In this document: positions 27,255-36,526 of the stretch, in pieces
Layout of the letters: each line of letters begins with the position of its first letter
Numbering within the stretch: the first letter of the stretch is position 1
NCBI GenBank assembly: GCA_030425295.1
Contig: JAUIAT010000015.1
Location: 1-52,620 of the forward strand
Length of the DNA stretch: 52,620 nucleotides
Reading direction: 5' to 3'
Origin: Gammaproteobacteria bacterium
GTDB lineage: Bacteria; Pseudomonadota; Gammaproteobacteria; JAUIAT01
The notes under the pieces: model-generated
Told to the model about the DNA's origin: nothing
The model's database searches: none
Seen by the model: the letters and a program-made list of their open reading frames with translations, nothing else
Made by a program: the position numbers and the translations under genes

Positions 27255-27914
27255 TTGCAAATATTATCTTTTGAAACATCGAGCTCGATCTGTTCTGTAG
27301 CTCTAGACAATAAGTCAGTGGTAAGTCAATTATCTGAGCAATCAGCGAATCGTCATACTGAAGTTGTTCTTGGTTTTGCCCAAAAGCTACTTGATGAAGC
27401 TGGGCTCAGGTTGTCTGATGTAAGTGCTGTTTCCTGGTCTGCTGGTCCTGGTTCTTTTACCGGATTAAGAGTTGGTGCTAGTGTAGTTCAGTCTCTAGGG
27501 TTTGCTTTAAAAATACCAGTTATTAATGTTTCAACTCTACAGGCGTTAGCTCAAGAGGCATATATATTACATGGAATAGATGATGTTTTTGTTGCTATGG
27601 ATGCAAGGATGTCAGAAATATATTGTGGTTATTATAAGTTAGGTTCAAATAATTTAATGCAACCTGAGATTGATGATTATTTAGTTTCTGTGGAAAAGCT
27701 CTCTATCCCTAATTGTAAAACTTACATTGCGGGTAATGCCTTGAGTGAGTATGAAGAAAATATCTGTATTCCTAGTAATATAGTTGGAAAATTTGATGAT
27801 ATTTTCCCGACAGCAAGGGCTGTTTCTGCTATAGCCAAATATAAATTTTATAAAAATGAAACTTGTGATCCTATTAAGGCTATTCCTAATTATATTCGAA
27901 ACAAAGTGGTGTAA
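27255..27914 (+). CDS. tsaB: tRNA threonylcarbamoyladenosine synthesis protein TsaB
   Basis: This roughly 219-aa protein is the TsaB partner of TsaD and TsaE in forming t6A37 on ANN-decoding tRNAs. It has the N-terminal ILSFETSSSICSVAL, then SAGPGSFTGLRVGAS and VSTLQALAQEA. The TTG at 27255 gives the normal family N-terminus; TTG 27243 and GTG 27246 are alternatives. It leads a long operon that also holds tsaE (32211). Confidence 0.9.
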   Translation: MQILSFETSSSICSVALDNKSVVSQLSEQSANRHTEVVLGFAQKLLDEAGLRLSDVSAVSWSAGPGSFTGLRVGASVVQSLGFALKIPVINVSTLQALAQEAYILHGIDDVFVAMDARMSEIYCGYYKLGSNNLMQPEIDDYLVSVEKLSIPNCKTYIAGNALSEYEENICIPSNIVGKFDDIFPTARAVSAIAKYKFYKNETCDPIKAIPNYIRNKVV

Positions 27915-27920
27915 ATAATT

Positions 27921-28697
27921 ATGCGTATTGCAATGTTGGTTGAATATGATGGCTCGGTCTATCGTGGTTGGCAGGCGCAAAGTGGGCTTTCTACCGTAGA
28001 GGGAGACCTTGCCGAGGCTGTTTCTAAGGTGGCAAATCATCCTGTTGATTTAACATGCGCTGGGCGTACCGATACAGGTGTGCATGCTCGCGGTCAAATA
28101 ATACACTTCGATACCGACTCTATCCGTAGTATGGATGGATGGCTTTTAGGTGTAAATTCAAATCTTCCACGAACAGTTAGGGTTCACTGGGTGGGTGAGG
28201 TTCCAGATGACTTTAGCGCAAGGTTTTCAGCTATTGCTAGAGCTTATCGTTATTTATTGATAGATAACAATGTTAGACCTGCCCTGTTGAAAAGTTATAC
28301 TACTTGCTGGTATCATCCACTTGATCATGAAAAGATGCACGCAGCTGCTAAAGCTATTGTCGGTGAGCATGACTTTACTTCTTTTCGTTCTAGCGCTTGT
28401 GAGTCGCGCAGTTCTAAAAGGAATGTGAAGTATGTTAGAGTTAGCCGCTCTGGTAAATTTATTCATATTGAAATTGAGGCAAATGCTTTTTTGCATCACA
28501 TGGTTAGAAATATAGTTGGAACTTTAATTAGAATAGGCCAGGGCGCTAAGCCAGTTGAATGGATGTCTGATGTTCTGGAAGAAAAAAATCGTTGTGCAGC
28601 AGGAATTACTGCTCCGCCACAAGGTTTGTATCTGGAAACCGTAACTTATGATGAAAAATACGGTATTCCGCAAAATATAGTTCCTTCTATTATATAA
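27921..28697 (+). CDS. truA: tRNA pseudouridine(38-40) synthase
   Basis: This 258-aa enzyme isomerises uridines 38-40 of the tRNA anticodon arm. The catalytic Asp is in CAGRTDTGVHARGQ (about 45-58); other motifs are EYDGSVYRGWQ, FSARFSAIARAYRY, HDFTSFRSS and NAFLHHMVRNIVGTL. It starts 6 nt after tsaB and begins the block truA-accD-folC-dedD-cvpA, an order known from E. coli. Confidence 0.96.
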   Translation: MRIAMLVEYDGSVYRGWQAQSGLSTVEGDLAEAVSKVANHPVDLTCAGRTDTGVHARGQIIHFDTDSIRSMDGWLLGVNSNLPRTVRVHWVGEVPDDFSARFSAIARAYRYLLIDNNVRPALLKSYTTCWYHPLDHEKMHAAAKAIVGEHDFTSFRSSACESRSSKRNVKYVRVSRSGKFIHIEIEANAFLHHMVRNIVGTLIRIGQGAKPVEWMSDVLEEKNRCAAGITAPPQGLYLETVTYDEKYGIPQNIVPSII

Positions 28698-28732
28698 TGT
28701 AAATAAGGATCAAATGATCATAAGAGGTTGGC

Positions 28733-29638
28733 ATGAGTTGGTTCAAGAAACTGTTTCCATCGAAAGTTAGTACAGAGCAATCTAGCAAAAAAGGTGTGCC
28801 TGAAGGGTTGTGGTCGCAGTGCGACAAATGTAGTGCGATTCTTTATGGGCCTGAATTGCAGCGTAGTTTGTATGTTTGTCCTAAATGTAATCATCATATG
28901 CGTATTGGCGCTCGTGAAAGGCTAACTAGATTTCTTGATAAGCATGGTCAGGTTGAGATTGCATCAGATGTTGAGCCTATAGATCATCTTAAATTCAGGG
29001 ACTCTAAAAAATATAAAGATAGAATTGCAGCAGCACAAAAGAAGACCGGTGAAAAAGAAGGCATGATTGTCTTTCGGGGCAAATTGTGCGGAATTCCTAT
29101 TGTGGCTTCTAGTTTTGACTTTTCTTTTGTTGGTGGGTCAATGGGTACAGCTGTTGGTGAGAGATTTGTGCGAGGTGTTGAGTCTGCTATGGAGCAAGGG
29201 GTTCCATTTGTATCATTTGCCCAAAGTGGTGGAGCGCGTATGCAGGAAGGATTGTTTTCTTTAATGCAAATGTCTAAGACCTCCGGGGCTCTAGCTCGTC
29301 TAGCAAAGGCCAATCTTCCATATATTTCTGTTTTAGTTCATCCGACTACTGGTGGTGTGTCTGCAAGTTTGGCAACTCTTGGCGATGTTGTAATTGCAGA
29401 GCCTAATGCTCTAATTGGGTTTGCTGGCCCGCGTGTAATTGAGCAAACAGTTCGTGAGACCTTGCCGGAAGGTTTCCAACGTAGTGAATTTCTACTGGAG
29501 CATGGAGCAATTGATATGATTGTTGATAGGCGAGATCAAAGAGAAAAAATTGCTAATATTTTATCTCTTCTTACCAATAAGGAAGTTATTCTCTCTGGGG
29601 AAGACATAAAGTCAGGTAAAGATGAGTCTGCTGAGTAG
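28733..29638 (+). CDS. accD: Acetyl-CoA carboxylase carboxyltransferase subunit beta
   Basis: This 301-aa subunit of acetyl-CoA carboxylase transfers CO2 from biotin to acetyl-CoA, the first step of fatty acid synthesis. It has an N-terminal C4 zinc ribbon ([11 protein letters not shown] ... [10 protein letters not shown]), then the crotonase-like domain with [30 protein letters not shown] and [15 protein letters not shown]. Length is normal. Confidence 0.97.
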   Translation: MSWFKKLFPSKVSTEQSSKKGVPEGLWSQCDKCSAILYGPELQRSLYVCPKCNHHMRIGARERLTRFLDKHGQVEIASDVEPIDHLKFRDSKKYKDRIAAAQKKTGEKEGMIVFRGKLCGIPIVASSFDFSFVGGSMGTAVGERFVRGVESAMEQGVPFVSFAQSGGARMQEGLFSLMQMSKTSGALARLAKANLPYISVLVHPTTGGVSASLATLGDVVIAEPNALIGFAGPRVIEQTVRETLPEGFQRSEFLLEHGAIDMIVDRRDQREKIANILSLLTNKEVILSGEDIKSGKDESAE

Positions 29639-29643
29639 TTAGT

Positions 29644-30747
29644 TTGTCTCAAGAAAAATTTAATTATTGTAAGCAAGTAGCCCAGCAGAGTGGGTTAAAT
29701 AATCTTTCATCAAAGGTTATTACGGTTGGCGGTACCAATGGCAAGGGTACCGCTGTTGCTGAGCTTGAATCTATTCTTATATCTAATGGTTATTCTGTTG
29801 GTTCGTTTACATCACCTCATTTATTTAAAATTAATGAAAGAATAAAGCTTAATGGTGAGCCGATTCCAAATTCTATAATGTTAAAAGGTTTTTCTTGTGC
29901 TAAAAAAATAATTGACAAAAAAAGGGTCAGTTATTTTGGCTTTCTAACTTTTGTTGCTCTAGCTATCTTTAAAGAGTTTGATCCTGACTTCATAATTCTT
30001 GAAGTAGGCATAGGTGGAAGGCTAGATACAACTAATATTGTTGACAGTGACTATGCAATTATTACTAATGTTGCTTTGGATCATGTTGAAATATTGGGAA
30101 AGGATAGGGTTGCTATTGCCTATGAAAAGGTTGGTATTGCTCGCGCTAATGGTGTTTTAGTTTATGGTGAAGATAATGTTCCAAGCTCTATTCTCAATGT
30201 TGTTGATGATTTAAATATTGATTTGCATATCGTAAGCAAAGAAAAAGTATCAGTCTATTTGGCTAAATTATTAAATAGTAGATATGGGTATGATTTATCT
30301 ATACCTTGTTCTAGATATCCTTGTGATTTTTCTCTTCCTGGGCGCTTGCAGTTAGTGCGTGGGGAGATTGATCACTTATTTGACGTTGCTCATAATCCAG
30401 CATCTGCTGAGCGCCTATCTTTAATGCTTAGAGAATTAAACTATAAGAGGGTTTTGGCTGTAGTGGGTATAAAGCACCATAAGCTTATAGAGGAAACTAT
30501 TAGGCCGTTAATTTCCGTGGTTGATCGTTGGTTTGTTGGCGAGCTGGAATTAAATGTTAATACAAAAGATAGGTTTAAACCGCTAGTGGAATCTAATTCT
30601 GGGGTAGTAAAGTATTCTAATATGATTTGTAATTCCTATGATATGGCTTTGAGGGAAGCATTGCCTGATGATCTTGTGTTAGTTTTTGGTTCCTTTGTAA
30701 CTGTCGGAAAAATAATGAAAAAACTCTCCAATGTCTCCAGTTTATAG
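29644..30747 (+). CDS. folC: FolC-like folylpolyglutamate/dihydrofolate synthase, shortened
   Basis: This 367-aa Mur-ligase-family protein has the P-loop TVGGTNGKGTAVAELES, SFTSPHLFKINERI, ILEVGIGGRLDTTNIVD, NVALDHVEILG and DVAHNPASAERL. Compared with E. coli FolC (422 aa), the N-terminus is shorter, starting from a TTG at 29644. The segment before LPGRLQLV also lacks the usual Asn-Ala-rich helices (about 35-45 residues). No ATG or GTG is available upstream because of an in-frame TGA at 29632. It may still be active, since nucleotide-site motifs are intact, but the internal deletion is unusual. Confidence 0.85.
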   Translation: MSQEKFNYCKQVAQQSGLNNLSSKVITVGGTNGKGTAVAELESILISNGYSVGSFTSPHLFKINERIKLNGEPIPNSIMLKGFSCAKKIIDKKRVSYFGFLTFVALAIFKEFDPDFIILEVGIGGRLDTTNIVDSDYAIITNVALDHVEILGKDRVAIAYEKVGIARANGVLVYGEDNVPSSILNVVDDLNIDLHIVSKEKVSVYLAKLLNSRYGYDLSIPCSRYPCDFSLPGRLQLVRGEIDHLFDVAHNPASAERLSLMLRELNYKRVLAVVGIKHHKLIEETIRPLISVVDRWFVGELELNVNTKDRFKPLVESNSGVVKYSNMICNSYDMALREALPDDLVLVFGSFVTVGKIMKKLSNVSSL

Positions 30748-30786
30748 GGTATAATGAAAGGCATATTTTTCAAGGAGGATTGTTTT

Positions 30787-31668
30787 GTGGAGTCAAAGGT
30801 ATTTCAAAGGTTAGTTGGTGCTGGTATTTTATTTGCTGTGCTTATTATTCTTATTGGCACATTGCAGCAACTTGAAGTTGCCGAGGGTAAAAAACCAACC
30901 CCAAAAAAACAGAATTTATCTTTGGTTCAACGTTTGAAAAAAGCTGAATCTCAATTTGTTAATGCTACAGGTCAGGCTAACGAAGCCTCTTTTTTTGTTT
31001 TAACTTCAAAACAAATTAAGCAAATGGCGGCTTCTAATAGCAACATAAACAGCTCTGCGTCACCTGTTAATGAGTCAGATAAAAAAGTTGTGTCTGACGC
31101 CGATAAAACCTCAGAAAAACAAGTCACTGTTCCTGAGAAAATAGATCAAAAGAAAACTCTTAAAGAATCTGCTGGTAATCTTGATATTGTAAAAGAAGAA
31201 GATGTGCCTGAAGCTAATCGTCCTTCAAAAGAAGAAGGACCAGTAGAAAAGAAAGACGTCTTAGACGGATTAAAAACTCAAAAAAAACGTAACTCAAATT
31301 TTGCTAGCAATATACCAGTTATTGATATTAAGCCAAGATATTCAGTTTCTCCTGAGGCAAAAGTTCAATTGGTAAGAAAGGGTGCCGGCGATTATGCTGA
31401 CTCTGAGAAAAATCGCCGGCCCAAAAAACTGGAGCGAAAAAAACAATGGATGATTCAAGTTGGAACTTTTTCGCAAAAAACTAATGGCTCGCATCTTTTG
31501 GATCATTTAGTTTCTAAAGGTTGGCCAGCATACAAGATTGACACAGGTAGGTTTGTTAAGGTATTTCTAGGTCCTATTGACAACAAGTCGGATGCAAAAA
31601 AGTATAAGCGTAAGTTGAAAAAAAATGATCATCTAAATGGTTTTATAAGGGAATTCCAGAATGGGTAG
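30787..31668 (+). CDS. dedD: DedD-like SPOR-domain protein
   Basis: This protein is about 293 aa. The GTG at 30787 is preceded by a perfect AAGGAGG site 8 nt upstream, which rules out the ATG at 30754. A short cytoplasmic tail is followed by one membrane helix (GAGILFAVLIILIGTL). A long Lys/Glu/Ser-rich periplasmic linker (about 35-220) leads to a C-terminal SPOR domain (WMIQVGTFSQKTNG ... FVKVFLGPI) that binds denuded peptidoglycan at the division septum. It overlaps cvpA by 8 nt. Confidence 0.9.
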   Translation: MESKVFQRLVGAGILFAVLIILIGTLQQLEVAEGKKPTPKKQNLSLVQRLKKAESQFVNATGQANEASFFVLTSKQIKQMAASNSNINSSASPVNESDKKVVSDADKTSEKQVTVPEKIDQKKTLKESAGNLDIVKEEDVPEANRPSKEEGPVEKKDVLDGLKTQKKRNSNFASNIPVIDIKPRYSVSPEAKVQLVRKGAGDYADSEKNRRPKKLERKKQWMIQVGTFSQKTNGSHLLDHLVSKGWPAYKIDTGRFVKVFLGPIDNKSDAKKYKRKLKKNDHLNGFIREFQNG

Positions 31669-32239
31669 TTTGGGGCTTAGCCTAAATTGGCTAGACTATA
31701 TATTTTTTATACTTATAGCTGCTTCAGTTATTATAAGTTTTATGCGTGGATTTTTGCGAGAGCTTTGTTCACTAATAACTTGGATTGTGGCATTTTTAGT
31801 AACTTTTAATTTATCTGATGATGTCTCTCATTATTTGAAATTTATTAGCTCTTCACCAACTATAAGATTAATTGTTGCATTTATAGGCCTATTTTTTCTT
31901 ATTTGGGTTATTGGGGCATTTGTGAATATGTTTGTGGTGCGCCTAATTAGATTTACGCCGTTTAGGTCTCTGGATAGGGTTTTAGGTATTGGATTTGGTT
32001 TGGCTAGAGGTTTTTTAATCGTATTCATGCTAATTGTGCTAGGTGAGATGACGGTTCTTGATGATGGTAGTAGTTGGACTAATTCAAAACTGGCTAAAAC
32101 TATTGCTCCTATAGCAAAAAGCGTCGCTAAGTCTTTTCGTAAGACACAAACAGATAACGGTGGAGACAATCCAATTACCTCAGATCTTAAGCAGCGCCTA
32201 ATAAAATTACATGAAGATTCTATTAGAGATGAAGTCTGA
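31661..32239 (+). CDS. cvpA: CvpA family membrane protein
   Basis: This 192-aa inner-membrane protein has four predicted helices and the family start LNWLDYIFFILIAASVIISF followed by GFLRELCSLITW, and the later FRSLDRVLGIGFGLARG. CvpA proteins are linked to envelope homeostasis; E. coli cvpA is followed by purF. Here purF is absent and tsaE begins inside the cvpA 3' end. Confidence 0.9.
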   Translation: MGSLGLSLNWLDYIFFILIAASVIISFMRGFLRELCSLITWIVAFLVTFNLSDDVSHYLKFISSSPTIRLIVAFIGLFFLIWVIGAFVNMFVVRLIRFTPFRSLDRVLGIGFGLARGFLIVFMLIVLGEMTVLDDGSSWTNSKLAKTIAPIAKSVAKSFRKTQTDNGGDNPITSDLKQRLIKLHEDSIRDEV

Positions 32240-32654
32240 AGTTAAATATATTGAAAATGAAAAAGAAACTTTAACTCTTGGTAAACATATATCTCGGCAT
32301 TGTAGCGCGCCATTTGTAATTTATTTGTCAGGAGAGTTGGGTATGGGCAAAACTACTCTTGTGCGTGGATTGCTTAGTGGGTTGAATTATGAGGGTAATG
32401 TTAAGAGTCCTACTTATACAATTGTTGAGCCTTATGAGTTAAATAATCAAGAGGTTTATCATTTTGATCTTTACAGAATTTCAGACCCGGAAGAGCTCGA
32501 ATATATTGGCATAAAAGATTATTTTAATGATAATTCTATTTGTATAATTGAATGGCCAGAGAAGGCAAAAGGAACGTTGCCGCAGGCTAATCTTGAGATT
32601 GAAATTGAGCAATACCAACATGGACGCAAGATGACTCTAGTATGGAAAGATTAA
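32211..32654 (+). CDS. tsaE: tRNA threonylcarbamoyladenosine synthesis ATPase TsaE
   Basis: This roughly 147-aa P-loop ATPase of the t6A pathway has Walker A LSGELGMGKTTLVRGLL, then VKSPTYTIVEPY, YHFDLYRISDPEELEYIG and IIEWPEKA. An ATG at 32229 is an alternative start giving a more typical N-terminus. It overlaps cvpA (11-29 nt) and the amidase gene (13 nt). Confidence 0.94.
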   Translation: MKILLEMKSEVKYIENEKETLTLGKHISRHCSAPFVIYLSGELGMGKTTLVRGLLSGLNYEGNVKSPTYTIVEPYELNNQEVYHFDLYRISDPEELEYIGIKDYFNDNSICIIEWPEKAKGTLPQANLEIEIEQYQHGRKMTLVWKD

Positions 32655-33727
32655 GATCCAAGAAATATTTATTATTTATTTTTATTTTATTTAATATATT
32701 TCCGGTATTAGTATTTGCTGATAACCTTACCCTGCCATTGCCCCGCAAAGTAAAATTTCATGCTTTTAAGCTAAGTCACCCTGACAGGCTAGTTATTGAC
32801 TTAAAGGGGGTTAAGGTTAGTGAAGTGCAAAATGTATGGCGATCAAGGGTCAAAAGTTTTTGTAAAATTAATAAGCTTACATTTGATGAAATCAATTCAG
32901 ATACATTGCGGGTAAAGGTTTACTTAACAAAACCGACTCGGATTCTCGCTAGCTTAAAAAATTACACCAGACCATTTTTGTTATTATCTATGTCTGAAGT
33001 TAAGCCAAAGGTGTTGCAATCTAAACCGATAATGATTGTAATTGACCCAGGTCATGGAGGGCACGATCCAGGCGCTACTGGCCATCATGGTATTCATGAG
33101 AAGGATGTAGTTTTAGCTATAGCTAGAAAGTTAAAGTACTACCTTAATAATCTTGATGGATACCAAGCAAAACTAACAAGAAATACGGATAAATATTTAA
33201 CTTTGCGTCAGCGCCTTGCTGTAGCTAGAAAAAATAAAGCCGATATGTTTATTTCTATTCATGCTGATGCGTTTAAAACATCAAAGGCTCACGGAGCCTC
33301 TATATTTGCTTTGTCTCGTCATGGCGCAACGAGTGAAGCAGCTAGGTGGATTGCTCATCGTGAAAACAAATCTGAGCTTGGCGGCGTTAAGTTGTCTAAT
33401 AAAAGCAGGTTATTACGCTCAGTTTTACTTGACTTATCTCAGCAGGCAACAATCAGTACTAGTCTGCAAACTGGGCATTCTATGTTAAGTAGGATGAAAA
33501 AAGTTACAAGTTTGCACCACTCAGTTGTCGAGCAGGCAGCTTTTGTTGTGTTAAAATCTCCCGATATTCCATCGCTTTTAGTTGAGAGTGGCTTTATCTC
33601 AAACTGGGATGACGCAACCAATCTTAACACTCCAGACTTTCAGAGAAAGTTAGCGGAATCAATTGGTAAGGGAATTAAATTTTACTTTAAGCATCATCCA
33701 ATACGTAGAGCACAATATAGAGTATAA
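32642..33727 (+). CDS. N-acetylmuramoyl-L-alanine amidase (AmiB/AmiC type)
   Basis: This 361-aa periplasmic enzyme cleaves septal peptidoglycan. A signal peptide (about 1-26, ending VFADN) precedes an AMIN domain (about 30-120) and an Amidase_3 domain (about 130-355). Zinc ligands are visible: His in IDPGHGGHDPGA, Glu in GIHEKDVVLA and His in SIHADAF; the catalytic Glu is in LLVESGFISN. The insert after ASIFALSRHGA is the regulatory helix region typical of the EnvC/NlpD-activated amidases. No LysM domain is seen, unlike many AmiB proteins. Confidence 0.93.
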   Translation: MERLRSKKYLLFIFILFNIFPVLVFADNLTLPLPRKVKFHAFKLSHPDRLVIDLKGVKVSEVQNVWRSRVKSFCKINKLTFDEINSDTLRVKVYLTKPTRILASLKNYTRPFLLLSMSEVKPKVLQSKPIMIVIDPGHGGHDPGATGHHGIHEKDVVLAIARKLKYYLNNLDGYQAKLTRNTDKYLTLRQRLAVARKNKADMFISIHADAFKTSKAHGASIFALSRHGATSEAARWIAHRENKSELGGVKLSNKSRLLRSVLLDLSQQATISTSLQTGHSMLSRMKKVTSLHHSVVEQAAFVVLKSPDIPSLLVESGFISNWDDATNLNTPDFQRKLAESIGKGIKFYFKHHPIRRAQYRV

Positions 33728-33732
33728 ATACA

Positions 33733-35640
33733 ATGAAAATTAAAATATTAGACCAGCAGCTGGCTAACCAGATTGCTGCTGGTGAAGTTGTTGAGCGCCC
33801 GGCATCTGTTGTGAAAGAGCTTTTAGAAAATAGTATTGATGCTGGCGCCACCGATCTTTCGATTAAAGTTGAAAAGGGCGGTTTGCAATCAATATTGATT
33901 AGAGATAATGGCTGTGGTATTGATAAAAACGAATTAAAACTCGCAGTTAGCCGTCATGCAACAAGTAAAATATATTCTCTGTCTGATCTTGAAGCTGTTG
34001 GTACGCTTGGTTTTCGCGGAGAAGCGCTTGCTAGTATATTATCTGTTAGCAGGATGTCGGTTAATTCAAAAATTAAAGATCAAAACTCTGGTTATAAGTT
34101 ACAAAACAACCTTGATGGAAGCTTGAGCTTGGAGCCTGCGGCGCACTCTGTTGGTACAACTATCGAAGTGGCAGATTTATTTTGGAACACGCCAGCCAGG
34201 AGAAAATTCTTAAAAACCGAGAAAACTGAATTTAACCATATATTTGAAGTGGTTAAGCGTATGTCTTTAAGTAATTTCGAGCAAAAATGGCATTTGTCAC
34301 ATAATGGTAAAGATCATCTTAATTTACCCCCAGCCATGAATAAATTGCAAAAAGAAGACAGATTACGCAGATTATTGGGCCAAGGATTTGTGGATCATGC
34401 ACTAGAAATTAATTGTGAAAAATCTGGATTAAGGCTGCATGGTTGGATTGCAGAGCCAACTTGGTCTAGAAGCCAGGCTGATATGCAATATTTCTTTGTA
34501 AATGGTCGCATAATCAGAGATAAATTAATCGCTCACGCCATCAAACAAGCTTATTCCGACGTTCTTTTTAATAAGCGTCATCCAGTATTTGTTCTTTATT
34601 TTGAAGTCGACCCTCATCAAGTGGATGTTAATGTGCACCCAACCAAGCATGAGGTTAGATTTCAAGATTCGCGCATGATTCATAGTTTCATTTTTCACAG
34701 TATTCATCATGCTATTGGTGAGCATCGACCACAGGAGGTAACTGTTTCTCCTGAAATTAGTCACATGAAAGGTTTAGGGAAAGAACAGCACGTAAAGCAG
34801 TTAGATCTTGAATTTAGTTCATCTCGTAGTAGCTATTCAAAAGGGGGAGTTAATAAACTGCAGCCAACAGTTCACTATCATTCCAGTTCAGACTGGAATC
34901 CAGGGTTATCAAGTAGTAAATCAGAAGATAGCTCACTGCTACAGCCAGGAGAAACTCTTTCTGCTTATGGTGAGATCATGACAGCTAGGATTGAGCCAGA
35001 TACAACTTCAAACGAGGAAGTATGCATAGCTGATGATCATAAAGAATCAATGAAAGCCCCTCCGCTTGGTTTTGCTATTGCTCAGATTCACAATATTTAT
35101 ATTTTGGCTGAAAATGAGTTGGGTGCAGTTTTAGTTGATATGCATGCAGCTCATGAAAGAGTAGTTTATGAGCAAATGAAGGATGCTTGGAGTAAAAATC
35201 AAATGCCCCGCCAGCAGTTATTGCTACCTATTTCTGTCAGCCTTACAGATCAAGAAATTTTTTGTTTTCAAGATAATGAAGCTGTATTTGAATCTCTTGG
35301 TTTAGTTTCAGAGATGGCAGGGCCTAGTTCTGTGATAATTCGTGAGTTTCCTAGTCTTTTGAAGGAGTCAGAAGTTGAGAGATTATTTAGAGATGTCTTG
35401 ACGGATCTACTGGAATATGGAGAAACCAAGAGAGTTGATGAGAGGATTAATCACATTCTTGCTACTATGGCTTGTCATGGATCAGTAAGGGCAGGTCATA
35501 AATTAACTATTCCTGAAATGAATGCTCTTCTTCGAGATATTGAAACAACTAATAGAAGTGGTCAGTGTAATCATGGGCGTCCAACCTGGAAACAGCTAAC
35601 TTTTGATGCGCTAGATCAGTTGTTTATGCGAGGGAAATAG
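33733..35640 (+). CDS. mutL: DNA mismatch repair protein MutL (endonuclease-type motif)
   Basis: This 635-aa protein has an N-terminal GHKL ATPase: LANQIAAGEVVERPASVVKE, ENSIDAGATDL, RDNGCGID and GFRGEALASI. A low-conservation linker (about 335-440) precedes a C-terminal dimerisation domain with DMHAAHERVVYE, which fits the DxHA(x)2E(x)4E endonuclease motif, and ACHGSVRAGHKL. Presence of the motif suggests self-nicking MutL as in MutH-less bacteria. It closes the tsaE-amidase-mutL block; miaA and hfq do not follow. Confidence 0.96.
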   Translation: MKIKILDQQLANQIAAGEVVERPASVVKELLENSIDAGATDLSIKVEKGGLQSILIRDNGCGIDKNELKLAVSRHATSKIYSLSDLEAVGTLGFRGEALASILSVSRMSVNSKIKDQNSGYKLQNNLDGSLSLEPAAHSVGTTIEVADLFWNTPARRKFLKTEKTEFNHIFEVVKRMSLSNFEQKWHLSHNGKDHLNLPPAMNKLQKEDRLRRLLGQGFVDHALEINCEKSGLRLHGWIAEPTWSRSQADMQYFFVNGRIIRDKLIAHAIKQAYSDVLFNKRHPVFVLYFEVDPHQVDVNVHPTKHEVRFQDSRMIHSFIFHSIHHAIGEHRPQEVTVSPEISHMKGLGKEQHVKQLDLEFSSSRSSYSKGGVNKLQPTVHYHSSSDWNPGLSSSKSEDSSLLQPGETLSAYGEIMTARIEPDTTSNEEVCIADDHKESMKAPPLGFAIAQIHNIYILAENELGAVLVDMHAAHERVVYEQMKDAWSKNQMPRQQLLLPISVSLTDQEIFCFQDNEAVFESLGLVSEMAGPSSVIIREFPSLLKESEVERLFRDVLTDLLEYGETKRVDERINHILATMACHGSVRAGHKLTIPEMNALLRDIETTNRSGQCNHGRPTWKQLTFDALDQLFMRGK

Positions 35641-35685
35641 TATAGTCTGTCTATTATTTAATGGTTTTCTAGGAGATTATAATTT

Positions 35686-36354
35686 ATGGTTAAGCGCATT
35701 TCTTTTGTTACTATCGCAGTTTTGTCTCTAGTGCTTGCTGGTTGTGGCGGAATGAAAACAGATGAAAGGGCTCCTTCCGACTATAAAGAAGCTTTAATAA
35801 GCCAGCAACATGATCAAATTTCTTCAAACAAGAGCAGTTTATACCCTGTTCACAATGTTACTGCTGAGCAGCTAAATAAAAATGAGTCTCCATCTATTAT
35901 TCCACCGGGAAGTGTTCTGATGGAAAAACAAAAAGCAACTATTGCTAAACAACACCAAGAACAGCTATCTGCGGCTGAAAAACAAAAAGATGAAAGTTTA
36001 AAAATTGCTAATCTTTCGCAACATTTTTCATGGATCAAATCTGAAAAAAATACTTCTGAGCTTTTTGTAAAGGCGTCTTCTGAAGATACAATTGCAAAAA
36101 TTATTCCGGCCCTTAATAGAAAAAATTATAGAATTTTGCGTAAAGATTTACGTGAAAGTGATGTTTTTGTGTTAGATACTACTAGTAGTAAAGGTAGGAT
36201 TGATGAGGCAACTCCTCTTTATAAAATTCATGTTTCAAAAGTTGCTGATAAACTATCGAACGTAGTGATTTTCAATGAAAAAAATGTTGCTCTAGATAAG
36301 CCGAAAGCTGACAAAATTTTAACGGCTATTAGTGGGGAAATTAATAAATCATAG
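35686..36354 (+). CDS. bamC: BamC-like outer-membrane lipoprotein
   Basis: This 222-aa protein has a lipoprotein signal peptide ending LVLAGC. An unstructured N-terminal stretch with YPVHNV and IIPPGSVL resembles the BamD-binding segment of BamC. One helix-grip-like domain follows (SELFVKASSEDTIAKIIPAL, YRILRKDL, VFVLDT, LSNVVIFNEK). It is shorter than E. coli BamC (344 aa), with only one clear globular domain. The assignment rests on pattern similarity, not an alignment. Its TAG stop (36352-36354) is the first three bases of a MITE-like end. Confidence 0.6.
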   Translation: MVKRISFVTIAVLSLVLAGCGGMKTDERAPSDYKEALISQQHDQISSNKSSLYPVHNVTAEQLNKNESPSIIPPGSVLMEKQKATIAKQHQEQLSAAEKQKDESLKIANLSQHFSWIKSEKNTSELFVKASSEDTIAKIIPALNRKNYRILRKDLRESDVFVLDTTSSKGRIDEATPLYKIHVSKVADKLSNVVIFNEKNVALDKPKADKILTAISGEINKS

Positions 36355-36428
36355 GGTCTCTTGACAATTAGTATTGCAAAGCGAAAATATCTAGAACTTT
36401 GTAAAATATTAATTGTCTTTTGGGTGAT
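36352..36428. repeat. MITE-like repeat relic after bamC-like gene
   Basis: TAGGGTCTCTTGACAATTAG followed by TATTGCAAAGCGAAAAT matches the conserved terminus of the element in inverted orientation relative to the copies at 1 and 23864. A degenerate partner end (TTAATTGTCTTTTGGGT) lies near 36410-36426. The rest of the gap to hemB (36429-36526) shows nothing specific beyond an AGGA ribosome binding site. Confidence 0.65.
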
Positions 36429-36526
36429 GCTAACTAGATTATTTGTGTCTACTCATAGCCGCTACGCATTCTATTTTTAAGAAAATATAACCTAAAATAA
36501 AAGATTGTATCTGGGTAGGAATATTT

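Noticed and set aside
27681..28040. 119-aa minus-strand frame across the tsaB-truA junction
   Set aside because: It is antisense to two confidently assigned genes, has no ribosome binding site and has no recognisable domain.
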